The notes beneath the pieces were generated by a model, which worked only from the letters and a program-made list of their open reading frames with translations, had not been told where the DNA came from and ran no database searches. From the NCBI GenBank assembly GCA_034432855.1, contig DAOUBA010000074.1, forward strand, positions 1 to 22,124: DNA of 22,124 nucleotides, given 5' to 3'. Origin of the DNA: DAOUBA01 sp034432855. GTDB lineage: Bacteria; Chloroflexota; Anaerolineae; B4-G1. Positions within the stretch are counted from its first letter, which is position 1, and each line of letters begins with the position of its first letter. This document shows, piece after piece, positions 7,470 through 16,245 of the stretch. The translations under genes were made by a program, and so were the position numbers.

Positions 7470-7872
7470 GGGCTTGTAGCCGTTCCGTCGGGTGTCCCGT
7501 TTGTGGGTGGAACAGGCCTGGTGCTCTGGAAGCACAGCCGCCACGTGAGAGAAGCGATCGAGTTGGTGCGTTTTCTGAGCAGCGATCAATTTCAGGCCCA
7601 GTATGGCTTGCGGATCGGGCCTCCGACCCGCCTCACGGCGCTGGAACGGCCGCCATTTACCACCGACCCGGACTATAATCGGCCAGAGCCTGAGGGCGGG
7701 ACGCGGGTTTCAGGCGACGTACATGTGGAGCCTGGTCGAAGAGAAACTGATGGCAGCACTGGGAGAGTTGTGGGCGGAGGTGTTTGCCAACCCGGACATA
7801 GACCTGAAAGCGGTGATCGCCGAGCGCATGGGGGCGTTGGCCGCGAGGCTCGACAGCATCCTGTCAGGATAA
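7470..7872 (+). pseudogene. Frameshifted C-terminal remnant of an ABC transporter sugar-binding protein
   Basis: Only the last third of an extracellular solute-binding protein survives. One frame reads VPFVGGTGLVLWKHSRHVRE, then IELVRFLSSDQFQ and PPFTTDPDYN. After about 7680 the homology continues in the next frame as LRAGRGFQATYMWSLVEEKL, then ALGELWAEVFANPDIDLKAV, ending at a TAA at 7870-7872. Joining the frames needs one inserted base (or two lost) near 7680-7690. There is no signal peptide, lipobox or N-terminal lobe: the remnant begins about 25 bp after the cellobiose phosphorylase stop. Proteins of this type deliver oligosaccharides to an ABC permease. The next gene's ATG is 2 bp after the remnant's stop and its weak Shine-Dalgarno (AGGA) lies inside the remnant, so the two were once directly coupled. 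Confidence 0.75.
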
Positions 7873-7874
7873 TT

Positions 7875-10800
7875 ATGGGCCGGGTTTCTTATCGCTTTGA
7901 CCAGGCCGGTCGCTTTGCCATCGAGGACTATAACCGCGCCCGCCCCTTCGCCAGTTTCCTGCCCGGCGTCGCCGGGTTGATGGGCGTGCCGCTGTGGGCC
8001 TTTTACGTCAATCGCGCCCAGGGCATTGCCAGTTTTGGCGTGCAGGATAAGAACAGCCCCATCGTCGAGTACTTCCCCGCCAATCGCGCCTATCAACTAG
8101 TCTCCTATACCGGCTTCAGGACGTTCGTCAAGGTCCTTCGCAAAGACGGCTTCGACTATTACGAGCCTTTCTCGCCGGGCAATCTGGACGATTCCCGCCA
8201 GGAACTGATGCTCGTCAGCCCCTCCGAGTTAGAGTTCGCGTCACTCGACTCGCGGCGTGGGCTGGCCGTGAACGTGCTGTACTTTACACCGCCTAACGAA
8301 CCCTTCGCCGCGCTGGTGCGCCGTGTCACCATCCAGAACATCTCAACACGGGCCATCGCACTTGAAGTGCTCGATGGCCTGCCTGCCATTGTCCCCTACG
8401 GGTTGAACCAGTTCTTTCTCAAGGAGATGGGGCATACGGCTGAGGCCTGGATGGGCGTGTTCAACCTCGAAAACGGCGTGCCTTTCTACCGCCTGCGCTC
8501 GAGCATGGCCGATAGCCCTGAAGTCGAAACGGTCGAGGCCGGACATTTTTATCTGGCCTTTGTCGAGGGGGGTGGCCTCCTGACGCCCATCGTGGATCCG
8601 TGGGTCGTCTTTGGCTCCAACACCTCGCTCAGCCACCCCGATGGCTTCTTGCGCCGCTCGCTTGAGGAGTTGGAGCAGAGCCCGCAGGCGACGGCCAACC
8701 GGACCCCCTGCGGTTTTTTCGGCGTGCGGCGGCGGCTGGAGCCGGGCGTGGAGGTGGTGTTGTGGGCAGTCGTCGGCCACGCGGGCGACGTACACCCGCT
8801 AAACGGTCAGGTGAAGCGCATCGCTAGCGGCGCGTTCCTGGCAGCCAAACGGCGCGAGAATGCCGACCTCATCGCCGGGCTGACCGACCCAATCGCCACA
8901 CAGACCTCTTCGCCCTTGTTCGATGCCTATTGTCGCCAGAGCATGCTCGATAACGTGCTGCGCGGCGGCACCCCACTCATCTTCGGCGATATGGTCAACC
9001 CGCGCGTCTATCACGTCTACTCGCGCAAGCACGGCGACCTGGAGCGGGATTACAACTTTTTCTCGCTCGCGCCCGAGTTCTACTCGCAGGGCAATGGTAA
9101 TTACCGTGATGTCAATCAGAACCGCCGTGACGACGTGCGTTTCTGGCCGGAGGTGCGCGATTTCGACATCGCCACCTTCGTCAACCTGATCCAGCCCGAC
9201 GGCTATAACCCGCTCGTCATCCTCGGCAGCCGCTTTGTCGTCCCGTCGGAAGCCCTCGATGCGGCGCTTGCGCCGGTTGCAGAGAATGAGCGCGAGGGCC
9301 TGGCACGGCTGCTCACGCAGCCGTTCAGGCCGGGGCAGGTGGCGCGATACGTGCTCGATCATGCCATCCACCTGAGCGTGCCCGTGGACGAGTTCCTGGC
9401 CAACGTCCTGGCCTGCGCGGAACAGATGATCGAAGCGGCGTTCGGCGAGGGTTATTGGGTGGACCACTGGGTCTACAATCTCGACCTGATCGAGAGTTTC
9501 CTCGCCATCTATCCCGACGAAAAAGAATCGTTCCTGTTCGGGCGGTCGGATTACACCTTCTTCGACAGCCCGGCGCGGGTGCTCCCGCGCGCCGACAAGT
9601 ACGTGCTGGTCGAGGGCCAGGTGCGCCAGTTGGGCGCGGTCGTCGTGGATAAGGAGAAAGAGGCGCTGATTGCCTCACGCAGCGAGCGGCCCAACGTGGT
9701 GCGCGTCGCACAAGGCCGGGGCGACATCTATACCACGACGCTGTTCGCCAAACTCGTTTGCCTGGCATCGGTCAAGTTCGCCACTCTCGATCCGTGGGGG
9801 ATGGGGATCGAGATGGAGGCCGAAAAGCCCGGCTGGTACGACGCGCTCAACGGCCTGCCGGGGATGCTGGGCTCTTCGATGTGCGAGACCTACGAACTGC
9901 GGCGATTGCTTCGCTTCCTGCTCGATGTTGCCGCCGAATACCCTGACCGCCTCTGCTCGCTGCCGGTGGAGGTGAGCGATCTGTTGCACGAGGTCGAGCA
10001 GGCAGTCGAAACCTCCGAAGTCTCCAAGACTTCGGAGGTCTGGACGTGGGAACAGATCGCTGCAGCGCGCGAGGTCTACCGCGCGCGGGTGCACTTTGGC
10101 TTCGACGGCAGGACGCAGGAGTTGAGCCTGCGGGGAATCGGGGATGTCCTGACCAGATTCCTCGCCGTGGTAGACGCTGGCATCGCCCGCGCGCGCGATC
10201 TGAGCGGTGGTCTGTACCCGACCTATTTTCGTTACGAGGTCGAGGAGTATGAGCCGCTGAGCGATGCACAGGGTCGCCCCAAGGTCAACGCTAAAGGACA
10301 ACGTCACGTGCGTGCTTTGCGCTTCAGGCCCATAACCTTGCCGCTATTCCTGGAGGGGTTTGCCAAAGCACTCAAGATGCAGCGTGACGCCGAAACCGCG
10401 CGGGCGATCTATCGCCAGGTGCGTGAGAGCGGGCTGTTCGACCGCAAACTGAAGATGTACAAGGTCAATGCCTCGCTCGCAGACGAGCCGGTTACGCTGG
10501 GGCGGGCGCGGGCTTTTACTCCCGGCTGGCTGGAGAATGAGTCCATCTGGCTGCATATGGAGTACAAGTACCTGCTCGAACTCTTGCGCGCGGGGCTGTA
10601 TGAGGAATTTTTCCAGGACCTGCAGACTACGCTCGTGCCATTTCTCGATCCAGCGGTGTATGGACGCAGCCCGCTGGAGAACTCGTCGTTCATTGTCAGC
10701 AGCGCCCATCCTGATGAAACGCTGCACGGCGCCGGATTCGTCGCCCGCCTCACCGGCGCGACGGCCGAGTTCCTGAGCATATGGCATCTGATGATGGCCG

Positions 10801-11102
10801 GGGAGCGCCCGTTCTTCGTGGATGGAGGCGAGTTGTGCCTTGCGCTCAGGCCGGTGTTGCCCGGCTGGCTGTTCGATACCGACGGTTGTGTGACCTTCCA
10901 TTTTCTGGGGCGCTGCACCGTCACCTATCACAACCCCGAACGGCTGAATACATTTGCTGATGGGGTGCGCATTCTCAGGATCGTCCTTCAACCAGAGGAT
11001 GGAGGCGCGATTGAGATTCCCGGCGGCGTCATCCGCGCGCCGCACGCAGCACTGGTGCGGGCGGGAAAGGTGCGGGCGATGAACGTGTTTCTCGGCAGGT
11101 AG
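7875..11102 (+). CDS. Large beta-glucan phosphorylase-like protein (GH94/GH149/GH161 group)
   Basis: A 1075-residue protein. The ATG at 7875 is chosen over an open frame extending upstream, because that extension belongs to the solute-binding-protein remnant. The N-terminal beta-sandwich (about 1-330) starts MGRVSYRFDQAGRFAIEDYN and includes MGVPLWAFYVNRAQGIASFG. An (alpha/alpha)6-type catalytic region follows, with SMLDNVLRGGTP, YSRKHGDLERDYNFF and GNYRDVNQNRRDDV. D412 in the YRDVNQNRR motif is the best candidate for the general acid, by position relative to other phosphorylases. Length and motif differ from cellobiose phosphorylase (about 820 residues), fitting the larger beta-1,3- or beta-1,2-oligoglucan phosphorylases (about 1000-1150 residues). 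GH161 is my preferred guess given the next gene, but it is not proven. An exact 13-bp palindrome lies within its coding sequence at 10011-10039. Confidence 0.6.
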   Translation: MGRVSYRFDQAGRFAIEDYNRARPFASFLPGVAGLMGVPLWAFYVNRAQGIASFGVQDKNSPIVEYFPANRAYQLVSYTGFRTFVKVLRKDGFDYYEPFSPGNLDDSRQELMLVSPSELEFASLDSRRGLAVNVLYFTPPNEPFAALVRRVTIQNISTRAIALEVLDGLPAIVPYGLNQFFLKEMGHTAEAWMGVFNLENGVPFYRLRSSMADSPEVETVEAGHFYLAFVEGGGLLTPIVDPWVVFGSNTSLSHPDGFLRRSLEELEQSPQATANRTPCGFFGVRRRLEPGVEVVLWAVVGHAGDVHPLNGQVKRIASGAFLAAKRRENADLIAGLTDPIATQTSSPLFDAYCRQSMLDNVLRGGTPLIFGDMVNPRVYHVYSRKHGDLERDYNFFSLAPEFYSQGNGNYRDVNQNRRDDVRFWPEVRDFDIATFVNLIQPDGYNPLVILGSRFVVPSEALDAALAPVAENEREGLARLLTQPFRPGQVARYVLDHAIHLSVPVDEFLANVLACAEQMIEAAFGEGYWVDHWVYNLDLIESFLAIYPDEKESFLFGRSDYTFFDSPARVLPRADKYVLVEGQVRQLGAVVVDKEKEALIASRSERPNVVRVAQGRGDIYTTTLFAKLVCLASVKFATLDPWGMGIEMEAEKPGWYDALNGLPGMLGSSMCETYELRRLLRFLLDVAAEYPDRLCSLPVEVSDLLHEVEQAVETSEVSKTSEVWTWEQIAAAREVYRARVHFGFDGRTQELSLRGIGDVLTRFLAVVDAGIARARDLSGGLYPTYFRYEVEEYEPLSDAQGRPKVNAKGQRHVRALRFRPITLPLFLEGFAKALKMQRDAETARAIYRQVRESGLFDRKLKMYKVNASLADEPVTLGRARAFTPGWLENESIWLHMEYKYLLELLRAGLYEEFFQDLQTTLVPFLDPAVYGRSPLENSSFIVSSAHPDETLHGAGFVARLTGATAEFLSIWHLMMAGERPFFVDGGELCLALRPVLPGWLFDTDGCVTFHFLGRCTVTYHNPERLNTFADGVRILRIVLQPEDGGAIEIPGGVIRAPHAALVRAGKVRAMNVFLGR
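10011..10039 (+). repeat. In-frame perfect palindrome inside the large phosphorylase gene
   Basis: ACCTCCGAAGTCT (10011-10023) and AGACTTCGGAGGT (10027-10039) are exact reverse complements around CCA. The 29 bp encode TSEVSKTSEV (about residues 713-722) between EQAVE and WTWEQIA, in a low-complexity linker between two conserved blocks. Its sequence is unrelated to the cassettes at 6545 and 18351. Confidence 0.75.
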
Positions 11103-11145
11103 CCGTGCACTCCATAGCACGAGGCTGGCGTTTCGGAGGTAGAGT

Positions 11146-13899
11146 ATGAAGCGAGCGATCACGGGCTGGCATTTCATCGGCGACGAGGGGACGTTCGTGT
11201 TGGAGGTTCCGCACGAAACGAGTTATCTCTACTTCCCGCTCGCCAACGAGGCCGGGATGATGGCCTCGATCACACCGCTGTTGGGCGGCGATGTCAAATC
11301 CGGCCAGAATACCTTTCTTCTGACGCCGGTTTCGCCCGAAGACCTGCACAACTCGCGCGCCACGCGCAATTTCTGGCTGTTCGTGGAAGGCGCGGGCGCC
11401 TGGTCGGCGACGGGAGACTCAGCCTTGCAGATCGCGCAGAGTTTCGCCGGGCGCCGGATGGAAAGAGTTAGCCTGGAGGCGGGCTTGCTCTGGCACCAGG
11501 TCACGCGTGAGAACCGGCGGCTGGGGCTGCGCGCCGAGGTCACCAACTTTGTGCCGGCCGTCCCCGATCATGTAGAACTGATGCGTGTGCGTGTCACCAA
11601 TATAGCGAAGAAGGCGCTGCGCGTCACACCTACGGCGGCAATCCCCATCTATGGCCGCTCTGCGGATAACCTCCGCGACCATCGCCACGTGACCTCGTTG
11701 CTCCATCGCATCTACACCATTCCTGCAGGAGTCGTGGTGCAACCGACGCTCTCGTTCGATGAGCGCGGCCACCGCCCGAACACAGTCGCCTATTGCGTGG
11801 TCGGTGCGGAGGGAAAGGGCGCGCCCCCTGTGGGGTTCTTCCCGTTGGTCGAGGATTTTATTGGCGAGGGCGGCACACTCGACTGGCCGGAAGCGGTCGT
11901 GCGCAACCTGCGCGCCCGCTGCAAGGCTGGCGAGCGCTTCGCGGGCTACGAGGCAATCGGCGCGCTGCGCTTTCGCAGCCTGACCCTCAAGCCGGGGCAA
12001 TCGCGGTCGTACGTGATCGCGCTGGCGATCCGCGAGGATGGGACAGGCGTGGAGGCGCTGGCCGAGACGTATTGCAGCGACGCGCGCTTCGACGCGCTGC
12101 TGGAAGCGACCCGCGCGCACTGGCAGGCCCAGGTGGGCCGGCTGGCCTTCCGCACCGGCGAGCACAGTCTCGACCTGTGGATGAAATGGGTGGCGACCCA
12201 GCCGATCCTGCGGCGCATCTACGGCTGCTCTTTCCTGCCGCATCACGATTACGGGCGCGGCGGGCGCGGTTGGCGTGACCTATGGCAGGATTGCCTGGCC
12301 CTGCTGGTGATGGACCCATCCGAGGTGCGCGGCCTGCTCCTGAACAACTATGCCGGGGTGCGCATGGATGGGACGAACGCGACGATCATCGGCAGCCGGC
12401 CAGGCGAATTTATCGCCGACCGCAACCGCATCTCGCGGGTGTGGATGGATCACGGTGCCTGGCCTTTCTTGACGACGAAACTCTACATTGACCAGAGCGG
12501 CGATCTCGACTTTTTGCTGCAAGAACAGGTCTATTTCAAGGACGGTCAGGTGGATCGCGCCGGGGGCTGGGACGCGCAATGGCAGCCGGAGCAGGGCACG
12601 CGGCTGATGACCGCGAGCGGCGAGTGCTACACCGGCACAGTGCTGGAGCACATCCTGGTCCAACACCTGACCGCCTTCTTCAACGTGGGCGACCATAACA
12701 ATATCAAATTGGAAAACGCCGACTGGAACGACGGGATGGATATGGCTCCCCATAGAGGAGAAAGCGCGGCTTTTACCGCGCTCTATGCCAGCAACCTGCG
12801 CGACCTGGCCGACCTGCTACGGGCGCTGCAGGAGCGGCGCGGTGTGCGCGAGGTGACGCTGGCAGCCGAGTTGTTGCCCCTGTTGGATACGCTCGGTGAA
12901 CCGGTGGACTATGGCTCGGTAGAGGCCAAACGCACCCGTTTGCAGACGTACTTTGCCACCTGCCGCCACACCGTCTCTGGCGAGAAAGCGTCCGTGAGCA
13001 TCACGGCGCTGGCGCAAGACCTGGCGACCAAGGCCGATTGGCTGTTCGAGCACATCTGCAAGAACGAGTGGGTTACGAGCGCCGAGGGCTATGCCTGGTT
13101 CAACGGCTACTATGACGATGATGGCAACCGCATCGAGGGCGACCACCCTTCCGGCGTGCGCATGACGCTGACCGGGCAGGTATTCACGCTGATGGGCGGG
13201 ATCGCCACCGACGAGCAGGCGCGCCAGATTGTGCAGGCCGCCGGACGTTATCTGAAGGATCCCACCGTGGGCGGTTACCGGTTGAACACGGATTTCGGCG
13301 GTGTGCAATTGAACCTGGGGCGCTGCTTCGGTTTCGCCTACGGCCACAAGGAGAACGGCGCCATGTTCAGCCACATGGCGGTGATGTACGCCAACGCCTT
13401 GTACAGGCGCGGGTTCGTGCGCGAGGGCTGGGACGTGCTGGCCGGGATCTACCGCCACTGCGCCGATTTTTCCAAGAGCCGCATCTATCCCGGCATCCCG
13501 GAGTATATCAACGCGCGCGGGCGCGGGATGTACCACTACCTGACCGGCTCCGCCAGTTGGCTGCTCTTGACCATGCTTACGGAGGTATTTGGCGTCAAGG
13601 GCGTCCTGGGCGACCTGGCGCTGCAGCCGAAACTGCTGGCTGAGCAGTTCGACGCGCAGGAGCAGGCCAGCGTGACGACCGTGTTTGCCGGGCGGCGGTT
13701 GGAGATCGTGTACCAGAACAACGCACGCCTGGACTACAGCGATTACGGTGTCTGGAACGTCCGGTTGGACGGGCAGGAGATCGGGTTCAAACGCTATGGC
13801 AACGGGGCGCTGGTGGCACGGGAGTGCATCGCCGCGTTGGATGAGAGCGCGGTTCATCGGCTGGAGGTTATGTTGGGGAACGCAACCCGGCATTCGTGA
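11146..13899 (+). CDS. GH94 disaccharide phosphorylase, possibly laminaribiose phosphorylase
   Basis: A 917-residue protein starting 5 bp after GGAGGT (11135-11140). The N-terminal beta-sandwich (about 1-300) is followed by an (alpha/alpha)6 catalytic domain. Key stretches are GRGWRDLWQD, FIADRNRISRVWMDHGAWPF, YTGTVLEHILVQHL, and ADWNDGMDMA with the predicted catalytic acid D529, then GYRLNTDFGGVQLNLGR and FSHMAVMYANALYRRGF. The DWNDG form of the motif and the length (about 910-920) match GH94 members other than cellobiose phosphorylase. Characterised laminaribiose phosphorylases are about this size, and a beta-1,3-active partner next door would make sense. Such enzymes release glucose-1-phosphate from a beta-glucosyl disaccharide in the cytoplasm. 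The exact linkage cannot be read from sequence, and other GH94 specificities remain possible. It lies 43 bp after the preceding gene, in one operon. Confidence 0.7.
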   Translation: MKRAITGWHFIGDEGTFVLEVPHETSYLYFPLANEAGMMASITPLLGGDVKSGQNTFLLTPVSPEDLHNSRATRNFWLFVEGAGAWSATGDSALQIAQSFAGRRMERVSLEAGLLWHQVTRENRRLGLRAEVTNFVPAVPDHVELMRVRVTNIAKKALRVTPTAAIPIYGRSADNLRDHRHVTSLLHRIYTIPAGVVVQPTLSFDERGHRPNTVAYCVVGAEGKGAPPVGFFPLVEDFIGEGGTLDWPEAVVRNLRARCKAGERFAGYEAIGALRFRSLTLKPGQSRSYVIALAIREDGTGVEALAETYCSDARFDALLEATRAHWQAQVGRLAFRTGEHSLDLWMKWVATQPILRRIYGCSFLPHHDYGRGGRGWRDLWQDCLALLVMDPSEVRGLLLNNYAGVRMDGTNATIIGSRPGEFIADRNRISRVWMDHGAWPFLTTKLYIDQSGDLDFLLQEQVYFKDGQVDRAGGWDAQWQPEQGTRLMTASGECYTGTVLEHILVQHLTAFFNVGDHNNIKLENADWNDGMDMAPHRGESAAFTALYASNLRDLADLLRALQERRGVREVTLAAELLPLLDTLGEPVDYGSVEAKRTRLQTYFATCRHTVSGEKASVSITALAQDLATKADWLFEHICKNEWVTSAEGYAWFNGYYDDDGNRIEGDHPSGVRMTLTGQVFTLMGGIATDEQARQIVQAAGRYLKDPTVGGYRLNTDFGGVQLNLGRCFGFAYGHKENGAMFSHMAVMYANALYRRGFVREGWDVLAGIYRHCADFSKSRIYPGIPEYINARGRGMYHYLTGSASWLLLTMLTEVFGVKGVLGDLALQPKLLAEQFDAQEQASVTTVFAGRRLEIVYQNNARLDYSDYGVWNVRLDGQEIGFKRYGNGALVARECIAALDESAVHRLEVMLGNATRHS

Positions 13900-13948
13900 G
13901 GCAAAGTACAGGCTGCTGGATAGGCTGGACAGAAGGAGAACAATCATC

Positions 13949-14374
13949 ATGCCGAAAGATCAACTGCTGGAAGCGCGCGAATACACCAGCGAGGGCTATA
14001 GCCCCGTTGTGGACTATGGGGCGTGGCGAGTGGCTATCCTGAACTATATTGACGAATTGCTGCCCCAGAACCTCACGCAGATGCAGCGCCATGACGAGAC
14101 CGACGAGGTCTTTGTCCTGCTGCGCGGACGCTGTATCCTGTTCCTGGGCGATGGTGTTGAGACTGTCACAACGATCTATGCCCAGGACATGGAGCCCCTC
14201 AAGGTCTACAACGTCAAGAAGGCGGCCTGGCACACGCACACGTTGAGCCGCGATGCCATGGTGCTGATCGTCGAGAACCGCGATACGACCCACGACAACT
14301 CGCCGTTTTGCGATCTGAGCCAGGCGCAGCGCCAGCAGATCATCGAATTGACCAAGGCGTTGTGGAAAAGTTAG
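13949..14374 (+). CDS. Small single-domain cupin protein
   Basis: A 141-residue protein, last gene of the phosphorylase operon, 49 bp after the previous stop; AAGGAG at 13933-13938 serves the ATG at 13949. The double-stranded beta-helix shows cupin motif 1 as QRHDETDEVFVLLRG (H48, E53) and a second motif around KAAWHTHTLSRDAMVLIVEN (H95, H97). The possible metal ligands are therefore H48, E53 and H95 or H97, which departs from the textbook HxH-E-H arrangement. Its place after three phosphorylases suggests a role in sugar or sugar-phosphate handling, such as isomerisation, mutarotation or sensing, but no activity can be assigned. The stop is 63 bp from the convergent nitrilase-like gene; no clear terminator is visible in that gap. 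Confidence 0.75.
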   Translation: MPKDQLLEAREYTSEGYSPVVDYGAWRVAILNYIDELLPQNLTQMQRHDETDEVFVLLRGRCILFLGDGVETVTTIYAQDMEPLKVYNVKKAAWHTHTLSRDAMVLIVENRDTTHDNSPFCDLSQAQRQQIIELTKALWKS

Positions 14375-14437
14375 GGGCGTGTCGAGGAAAACCCGACAAA
14401 TCGGAGCATCCGTCTTCTGTACAGGGGACTTTGCCCG

Positions 14438-15268
14438 TCAATACCGCTTCACGATAGAGCGGTAGGCGGTGGGCTGGCGGCACTGGAGGATTTGCGTCTC
14501 CTCGCGGTAGTTCCGTACCTCGTCCAGGTCAATGCGCGCCACGGCATATCCTTCGACCGGCCTGCCGCTCGCCTCGGTGCTCTCGATGGTGGCATAGATT
14601 TTGCCGCGCGGGCCGACGATGGCGCTCCGGCCGAAGAAGGTGTACGAAGGCTCCTCGCCCACGCGGTTGGCTGCCGCCACAAAGACGGCGTTCTCATAGG
14701 CGCGCGCCAGCAAATAGACCCGCCATTCGTCCTCGTTGGGCTGTTCCCAGTTGGCGCAAACCAGCAAAAGTTCCCCGCCATCCAACGCCAGGCTGCGTGC
14801 CACCTCCGGGAAAGCCAAATCCCAGCCGATCATAATCCCCACATTACCGAAAGTGGTCTCAAAGACATCGAGCCGATGGCCGGGGCGGAAGGCGATACGT
14901 TCCTCGCCGCGCAGGTGCATCTTGTTGTATTGGCCGATCAAGTCGCCGTCCGGGCCAAGCAGGACAACAGTGTTGTAGATGATGCTTTCCACCTTCTCTT
15001 TGCTGACCATGCCGAAGGCGATATGCACGCCCAGTTCGGCGGCGCGCTGAGCCATCAGGTTGACCGTCGGTCCGGGGATGCGCTGGGCCAGTTCGGTGAA
15101 GCGTGGCCCGACTTCGTAGCCGGTGGTGATCAGTTCCGGAAACACGATCAGGTCCACTGGCTGCTCGGTGGCGATGCGGGTGATGAAATCGCCCATCTTG
15201 ATCAGATTGTCTTCCATCTGGCCCAGGGCGGGGGCCATCTGGACGGTTGCGACGGTGATTTCGCGCAT
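14438..15268 (-). CDS. Nitrilase-superfamily (carbon-nitrogen hydrolase) protein lacking the catalytic cysteine
   Basis: A 276-residue single-domain protein beginning MREITVATVQMAPALGQMED. The catalytic glutamate is present in VFPEL (E45) and the lysine in YNKMHLRGEE (K116), with the usual FRPG after it. At the nucleophile elbow the sequence reads GIMIGWDLAFPEVAR, where the family has ICWD or ICYD: position 148 is glycine, encoded GGC, one base from the TGC cysteine codon. Without the thiol it should not hydrolyse amides or nitriles by the known mechanism. Frame and length are intact, so it is either a structural or binding pseudoenzyme, a recent missense, or a sequencing error. AGGAGG lies about 11 bp before the ATG, a long spacing. 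It is last in the long minus-strand operon, 32 bp after RluD. Confidence 0.85.
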   Translation of the reverse strand: MREITVATVQMAPALGQMEDNLIKMGDFITRIATEQPVDLIVFPELITTGYEVGPRFTELAQRIPGPTVNLMAQRAAELGVHIAFGMVSKEKVESIIYNTVVLLGPDGDLIGQYNKMHLRGEERIAFRPGHRLDVFETTFGNVGIMIGWDLAFPEVARSLALDGGELLLVCANWEQPNEDEWRVYLLARAYENAVFVAAANRVGEEPSYTFFGRSAIVGPRGKIYATIESTEASGRPVEGYAVARIDLDEVRNYREETQILQCRQPTAYRSIVKRY

Positions 15269-15300
15269 TGGAATGATTCCTCCTGAAATATGTGATGCGG

Positions 15301-16245
15301 TCAGGCGCGGCGGAGGCGCCTGAGCAAACCGGCCAACTCTGATGGCAAGGGAGCCCGGAATTCCATCTCCTTGCCGGTGATGGGGTGGGTAAGGCGCAGG
15401 CGCGCAGCATGCAGAAAGTGGCGGCCCTGCAGCAGCCGTTGGCGGCGGCGACCGTACACTGAATCGCCCACTACCGGATAGCCCATCCACGCCAGATGTA
15501 CGCGGATTTGATGCGTGCGTCCGGTCTGAGGGTACACTTCTAGCAAGGTGTGTTCTGTAAAATACTCGATGGCACGATAGGTTGTGCGCGCTTCCCGTCC
15601 GCTGGGCACGACGGCCATTCTCCCCCGCTCCCACTTGGCGCGGCCAACCGGGGCCTCGATGATGCCTTCCTGGGGATGAACGCGCCCCTCGACCAAAGCC
15701 AGGTAGGTTTTGGCGACCTGGCGATGCTTGAACTGCCGCTGCAATGCAGTGTATGCGGCTTCGGTCTTGGCGACGACAAGCAGGCCCGAGGTTTCCTTGT
15801 CTAGCCGGTGGACTACCCCGCCGCGATCCGCTCCGCCAACGTCGCCGATCTGTGGGCAGTGGGCCAGGAGCGCGTTGACCAATGTACCACCCGTGTGCCC
15901 CGGCGCTGGATGCACGACCATCCCCGCTGGCTTGTTCACGACCACCATAACCTCGTCTTCGTAGACGATATGGAGGGGGATATCTTCAGGCAGGGCCTGC
16001 ACCGGTAGTTGGGGGGGGATGTGTGCGATGATGGCGTCGCCGGGTTGCACAAAGTAGCCTGGCTTGCTGGGACGCCCATTCACCGTTACCGCGCCGTCCT
16101 TGATCAGCCGCTGGGCCATCGCCCGGCTCAGGTCAGACACACGGTCGGAAACTGTTTTGTCCAGGCGCTCACCGTCCTGTTCGACGACGAACGAGACTAC
16201 GGTTGGCTCAATTGTTGGCGGCGGCCCGCTTCCTGGCTCGCTCAC
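15301..16245 (-). CDS. rluD: 23S rRNA pseudouridine synthase, RluD type
   Basis: A 314-residue protein. An S4 RNA-binding domain (about 26-80: ERLDKTVSDRVSDLSRAMAQ, then VTVNGRPSKPGYFVQPGD) is joined to the RluA/RluD catalytic domain with NKPAGMVVHPAPGH and the signature GVVHRLDKETSGLLVVAK; D149 is the catalytic aspartate. YPQTGRTHQIRVHL and GDSVYG complete the fold. RluD-type enzymes isomerise uridines in helix 69 of 23S rRNA. The start is a GTG at 16245, 37 bases inside the end of lspA, so translation is probably coupled. lspA followed by an RluD-family gene is a common bacterial order. Confidence 0.92.
   Translation of the reverse strand: MSEPGSGPPPTIEPTVVSFVVEQDGERLDKTVSDRVSDLSRAMAQRLIKDGAVTVNGRPSKPGYFVQPGDAIIAHIPPQLPVQALPEDIPLHIVYEDEVMVVVNKPAGMVVHPAPGHTGGTLVNALLAHCPQIGDVGGADRGGVVHRLDKETSGLLVVAKTEAAYTALQRQFKHRQVAKTYLALVEGRVHPQEGIIEAPVGRAKWERGRMAVVPSGREARTTYRAIEYFTEHTLLEVYPQTGRTHQIRVHLAWMGYPVVGDSVYGRRRQRLLQGRHFLHAARLRLTHPITGKEMEFRAPLPSELAGLLRRLRRA

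Noticed and set aside
7503..7874. N-terminal extension of the large phosphorylase (124 extra codons)
   Set aside because: The first part is out-of-place solute-binding-protein sequence. After the frameshift it becomes Gly/Arg-rich nonsense in this frame, while the real homology continues in another frame.
12817..13950. A 377-codon antisense open frame over the third phosphorylase
   Set aside because: No family resemblance. The sense strand carries continuous GH94 sequence.
14375..14437. Terminator between the convergent cupin and nitrilase-like genes
   Set aside because: Only a 4-bp inverted repeat (GTCG/CGAC) without a T-run is visible, which is too weak to call.
15269..15634. N-terminal extension of the nitrilase-like protein
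   Set aside because: It lies inside the RluD gene and is Ser/Pro/Arg-rich without motifs. The MREITVATVQ start matches the family N-terminus.
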